DNA of 9,782 bases from CAZJLP01 sp964546955. Lineage in GTDB: Bacteria; Verrucomicrobiota; Verrucomicrobiia; Opitutales; Opitutaceae. The notes beneath the pieces are model-generated. The model made no database searches and was not told where the DNA came from. It saw nothing but the letters and a program-made list of their open reading frames with translations. A program made the position numbers and the translations under genes. The stretch is from the NCBI GenBank assembly GCA_964546955.1, contig CAZJLP010000089.1, positions 1-9,782 on the forward strand, given 5' to 3'. Below are positions 7,402-9,782 of the stretch, one piece after another; position 1 is the first letter of the stretch; each line of letters begins with the position of its first letter.

Positions 7402-7438
7402 TGGAAAAAGAAAGGCGACTGCCTTAAAACAGTCGCCT
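7402..7438 (-). terminator. Intrinsic terminator for the minus-strand genes
   Basis: AGGCGACTG at 7413-7421 and CAGTCGCCT at 7430-7438 form a perfect 9-bp stem with an 8-base loop. Read on the minus strand, the stem runs straight into TTTCTTTTTCC, the classic U-tract, about 30 nt beyond the stop of the small membrane-protein gene. On the plus strand no T-run follows, so it would stop transcripts from the response regulator only weakly if at all. Confidence 0.85.
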
Positions 7439-7467
7439 GGAAAGGGCAAAATCGCGTGACGATCGCT

Positions 7468-7707
7468 TCAGCGGGTCAGAGCCCGGGAGCCGCGGGAAAA
7501 CGTCAGGCCGAGGCCAACTACCGTGAGTACGCCGCCTACGATCATGTAAACCACGTGCTTCGGGGTCCGGGCGCCGCCGTCCACGCTGTTGGCGATCTGG
7601 GTGCCTGCTTCAGAAGCTTCTCCCACAAAGGAGTTCTTTCGATTGAGTCCTTGGAAAAACACGACGAGTCCAAGAACGATGAAAACGATACCGATGATTC
7701 TTTTCAT
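7468..7707 (-). CDS. Small DUF3185-like membrane protein
   Basis: This 79-residue protein has two transmembrane helices: about 3-20 ('RIIGIVFIVLGLVVFFQG') and about 54-72 ('VVYMIVGGVLTVVGLGL'). A short hydrophilic loop with 'GEASEAGTQIANSVDGG' lies between them. Length, layout and the first helix followed by 'G....NS..' fit the DUF3185 family of small bacterial inner-membrane proteins, whose function is unknown. The frame is open further upstream to 7785, but that extension (MPYARES...) is polar and lacks family similarity, so the ATG at 7707 starting 'MKRIIG' is chosen. No good Shine-Dalgarno precedes it. It is the last gene before the minus-strand terminator, 127 nt after the msrB-like gene, and may have its own promoter in that gap. 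Confidence 0.8.
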   Translation of the reverse strand: MKRIIGIVFIVLGLVVFFQGLNRKNSFVGEASEAGTQIANSVDGGARTPKHVVYMIVGGVLTVVGLGLTFSRGSRALTR

Positions 7708-7748
7708 AAGAGTGAGGTTTGAGTGAGCGTTCGCTGGTAAACTGCTCA

Positions 7749-7757
7749 ATCGTAGCA
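7749..7757 (-). promoter_or_regulatory. Possible extended -10 promoter element for the small membrane-protein gene
   Basis: On the minus strand TGCTACGAT matches an extended -10 (TGn followed by four of six TATAAT bases), about 42 nt upstream of the ATG at 7707. No convincing -35 box is seen at the right distance. This is a weak call from pattern alone. Confidence 0.2.
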
Positions 7758-7782
7758 CTCGGGCGCTTTCGCGGGCATAAGG

Positions 7783-7811
7783 CAATTCCCGTGGTCGACC
7801 CCCGGGAATGC
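7783..7811 (-). terminator. Inverted repeat after the msrB-like gene, weak terminator candidate
   Basis: ATTCCCG at 7785-7791 pairs with CGGGAAT at 7803-7809, extended by GC pairs on the far side of a bulged A. A nested GGTCGACC palindrome (7793-7800) sits in the loop. It lies about 25 nt beyond the msrB-like stop codon. On the minus strand it is followed only by a sparse run of T (TTGCCTTATG), so termination would be weak. Confidence 0.3.
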
Positions 7812-7834
7812 GGCTGTTCGCTGTCTAGGAGCGA

Positions 7835-8515
7835 CTAGGGCGTGGCCGGCCCTTCGCTTCGACGCACCGGTGCCCGCCCTATAGTCGCGGTGGACGACTG
7901 CGACTCTGGGGCTCCCCGGGCAGCCACCCACATTTCGTAGGCTTTTCGTGGCATAAATTTGAGCGATGCAGAATTGATGCAGTACCGCAACCCGGTGGGC
8001 TTGGGACCGTCCGGAAACACGTGACCAAGATGGGCGCCGTCGACAGCGCAATGGGCCTCCTCTCGAATCATTCCATGGCTGGTGTCCCGGTGGATCCCGA
8101 TGAAGGCGGGTTCAATCGGCCTGGTGAAGCTCGGCCAACCCGTACCGCTATCGAATTTGTCCCGGCTGTCGAAAAGAGGGGTCTCGCTGCACACCGAAAA
8201 ATACACGCCATCCTCGTGATGGTTCCAGTATTCGTTTCGAAACGGCGGCTCGGTTCCCTGCTTACGGGCTACCTGAAACTGGAGCGGCGTCAGCTCGGCC
8301 TGCCACTCGCGGTCGGACTTCTTTACTGCCGTCCTTGCGAGATCGATCACGACGTTCGACGGAAGTCCGCAGGCCGATTGACCGGCGCGGTCGGAGCAGG
8401 GGACGGAAGGGACGGGTTGGGAGGGTTTGGTCATGGAGTCTTTGTCTTGGGTCGCGACGAGAATGACTGCGCCACCCAGAACGACGGCGCAACTGATGCA
8501 GACAGTGGATTTCAT
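7835..8515 (-). CDS. msrB: Peptide-methionine (R)-S-oxide reductase, exported or membrane-anchored, zinc-less form
   Basis: This 226-residue protein contains a full MsrB domain at about 65-190. MsrB reduces the R-sulfoxide of methionine in oxidised proteins. The catalytic cysteine is C179 in 'RYCINSASLKF', and the signatures 'FDSGTGWPSF' (121-130) and 'AHLGHVFPDGPKPTG' (161-175) are intact. The two zinc CxxC pairs of many MsrBs are lost: the first reads S-V-C-S (107-110) and the second C-A-V-D (156-159), so a bound zinc is unlikely. The usual recycling cysteine in 'DSGCGWPSF' is Thr (T125), leaving C109 or C156 as candidate resolving cysteines. Residues 1-22 (MKSTV, then a hydrophobic stretch) form a signal peptide or anchor, placing the enzyme in the periplasm or membrane. 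The C-terminal tail after residue 195 is low-complexity. The ATG at 8515 is chosen because CCGGAG lies 7 nt upstream and the signal begins there; an ATG at 8542 would add nine residues. It follows the TPR gene by 31 nt, suggesting one transcript. Confidence 0.93.
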   Translation of the reverse strand: MKSTVCISCAVVLGGAVILVATQDKDSMTKPSQPVPSVPCSDRAGQSACGLPSNVVIDLARTAVKKSDREWQAELTPLQFQVARKQGTEPPFRNEYWNHHEDGVYFSVCSETPLFDSRDKFDSGTGWPSFTRPIEPAFIGIHRDTSHGMIREEAHCAVDGAHLGHVFPDGPKPTGLRYCINSASLKFMPRKAYEMWVAARGAPESQSSTATIGRAPVRRSEGPATP

Positions 8516-8546
8516 TCGAGCTCCGGAGCAACTCCCGGACATGGTT

Positions 8547-9782
8547 TCAATTCTTGGCCGGCACGGGAACTGCGGCTGGCGGCGGTGGGAGTTTGGCCTG
8601 GAGTTCGGAAAAAGCCTGGCGCGCCGACGGATTCACGCTCGTGGCCAGACCATGCTTTACCAAGGCGTGCGCTTGCTCCATGAAGCCGCGGTGCTGTGCG
8701 ACTGCGGCGACGTAATAAGTCAGGCGCTGATTGAAGGGAAATGTTCGAACGCCGGTCTCGAGATGGGTCATGTCGTCCGCGGTCATCGGGTGTTCGCTGC
8801 GAAGCCAGATCTCCGCCAGCAACGTGTACACTTCAGGCAGGGCAGGGTTTTCCTTTCGCGCACGGCGCAGCGGTTCGAGGATTCCCACACTTTCTGCTTG
8901 TGAGAGGACATAGTCCTCGCCGCGCCCCTGCGACACTTCCTCGAGCCGAAGACGCGCGAGTTCGAGATAGGCCCGCGGACGTGAAATCTGCGCTGAACCG
9001 GCCGCTTCCAGATATTTGCGCGCCTTTGCCTTGTCCTGCCGCTGGCGGGCCATCAGGCCGAGTGACGCGAGCAACGCTGGTTCGCGATCGCCCCGGAGGT
9101 AGGCGGTGACGAACTCCTTTTGCGCGAGGTCGAGGAACCCACCCAGTCGATACGCCTCCCCTTTGATGCGGCCGATCTCGGCATCGCTGGCAGGCCTCAG
9201 TTCGATCGGAGCGATTTTGAAGAGATTGTACCCGTTTTTCATCGTGATCGTGTACTCGTTGTACCGGCCGCTTTGGGCGTAATCCGCGAGTTCAAGCGTG
9301 AGCTGCTTGTAGGTCATGCCCATGCACTCCTTGAAAAGCGCCTCGGTAATGGGCTCCCGCGAGGCCCGGGCCAGAAACTTCAGAAACGGCTTCTGGAATC
9401 GGCCCAACTCGCCGTAAAGGCACATATGGATGAACGCCGCGGCCTGGCGAGGCCAGTGGCCGACGAGCTTTTCGGCCGGTCCCGGCGGGGCTCCTTTGCT
9501 GGGATCGTACGAGAAGAACTGCGGCCACGGCATGACATTGAACCGGCGCCTGCTCGAAAAGGCGGCGCCAGGAAGGTCGTTCGCCTCCATCCCGTCGAAA
9601 GCCGAAAAGGGGTTGTTGTCGTCGTCCGCCAATGGATTGACGAAAAGATCCGACGTTGCGCCCACCGAATGTTCGCTCAAGTGGTACGCGCCGTCGACTG
9701 CGCCGAATTGATGCCGCAGAAACGAAGGCCGGCCGAATTCAATCCAGCCCGGATAGAACTCCACCGACCCGAGGATTTGGCC
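8547..9782 (-). CDS. TPR-repeat protein, possible peptidase-MA-like, N-terminus cut off by window edge
   Basis: The minus-strand frame is open from the right edge to a TGA at 8547-8549, giving the last 411 residues of a longer protein. A GTG at 9764 is in frame, but the six codons upstream of it are open, so the true start probably lies outside. The first part ('PGWIEFGRPSF', then 'LPGAAFSSRR', 'MPWPQFFSYD', 'WPRQAAAFIHMCLYGE' and 'FLKFLARASREPITEALFKECMGMTYKQLTLELADY') resembles the region after the HExxH site in peptidase-MA-like/DUF1570 proteins: the 'W..G.AE' segment, a 'sW.lv.yl' helix, then 'yl..l..G....eAF...fG.....L...' . That resemblance is inferred; no HExxH is visible in the window. 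Residues about 200-390 are helical TPR-like repeats ('AYRLGGFLDLAQKEFVTAYL', 'PRAYLELARLRLEE', 'PEVYTLLAEIWL', 'LTYYVAAVAQHRGFMEQAHALV'). The C-terminus is a Pro/Ala tail. It heads the msrB-containing group. Confidence 0.75.
   Translation of the reverse strand, partial: GQILGSVEFYPGWIEFGRPSFLRHQFGAVDGAYHLSEHSVGATSDLFVNPLADDDNNPFSAFDGMEANDLPGAAFSSRRRFNVMPWPQFFSYDPSKGAPPGPAEKLVGHWPRQAAAFIHMCLYGELGRFQKPFLKFLARASREPITEALFKECMGMTYKQLTLELADYAQSGRYNEYTITMKNGYNLFKIAPIELRPASDAEIGRIKGEAYRLGGFLDLAQKEFVTAYLRGDREPALLASLGLMARQRQDKAKARKYLEAAGSAQISRPRAYLELARLRLEEVSQGRGEDYVLSQAESVGILEPLRRARKENPALPEVYTLLAEIWLRSEHPMTADDMTHLETGVRTFPFNQRLTYYVAAVAQHRGFMEQAHALVKHGLATSVNPSARQAFSELQAKLPPPPAAVPVPAKN

Noticed and set aside
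8021..8903. Plus-strand frames (220 and 158 codons) over the msrB-like gene and the start of the TPR gene
   Set aside because: The minus strand encodes an unmistakable MsrB domain here; the plus-strand products have no family signature.

Overview
The window looks like part of a Verrucomicrobia chromosome, most likely Opitutales/Opitutaceae. This is inferred from the high GC content, the free-standing two-component regulator propeller sensor paired with a separate LuxR-type regulator, a protein of W..[RK]DP..A..W motifs, and generally weak Shine-Dalgarno sequences. No database search was possible, so the taxonomy is an inference. I found no rRNA, tRNA, CRISPR array, insertion sequence or attachment site.

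Left (1-1185): a secreted family 6 polysaccharide lyase (alginate lyase/chondroitinase B fold) is encoded on the minus strand and runs off the left edge, so its C-terminus is missing. A 196-bp gap separates it from the divergent plus-strand cluster.

Centre (1186-7355, all plus strand): a 1006-residue sensor histidine kinase has 14 periplasmic propeller motifs, a Y_Y_Y domain, one transmembrane helix and a HisKA_3/HATPase core, with no receiver domain. It is followed by a lipoprotein with two fibronectin type III-like domains, a membrane-anchored helical-repeat protein with W/DP..A..W motifs, and a NarL/LuxR response regulator. Sensor and regulator look like the two halves of a split hybrid two-component system of the kind that controls polysaccharide use, with two envelope genes between them. 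The divergent lyase is an obvious candidate target, but nothing in the sequence proves it.

Right (7413-9782, all minus strand, convergent with the cluster): a C-terminal fragment of a TPR protein, possibly a peptidase-MA-like one, enters from the right edge. It is followed 31 nt later by an exported or membrane-anchored MsrB-type methionine sulfoxide reductase that lacks the zinc cysteines and the usual recycling cysteine, then by a 79-residue DUF3185-like membrane protein. A strong minus-strand intrinsic terminator (7413-7438 plus T-tract) closes this group and separates it from the end of the response regulator. These genes suggest an envelope maintenance or oxidative repair role, unrelated in any visible way to the left cluster.

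The longest gaps between genes are 196 bp or less. They hold only small inverted repeats and possible promoters.
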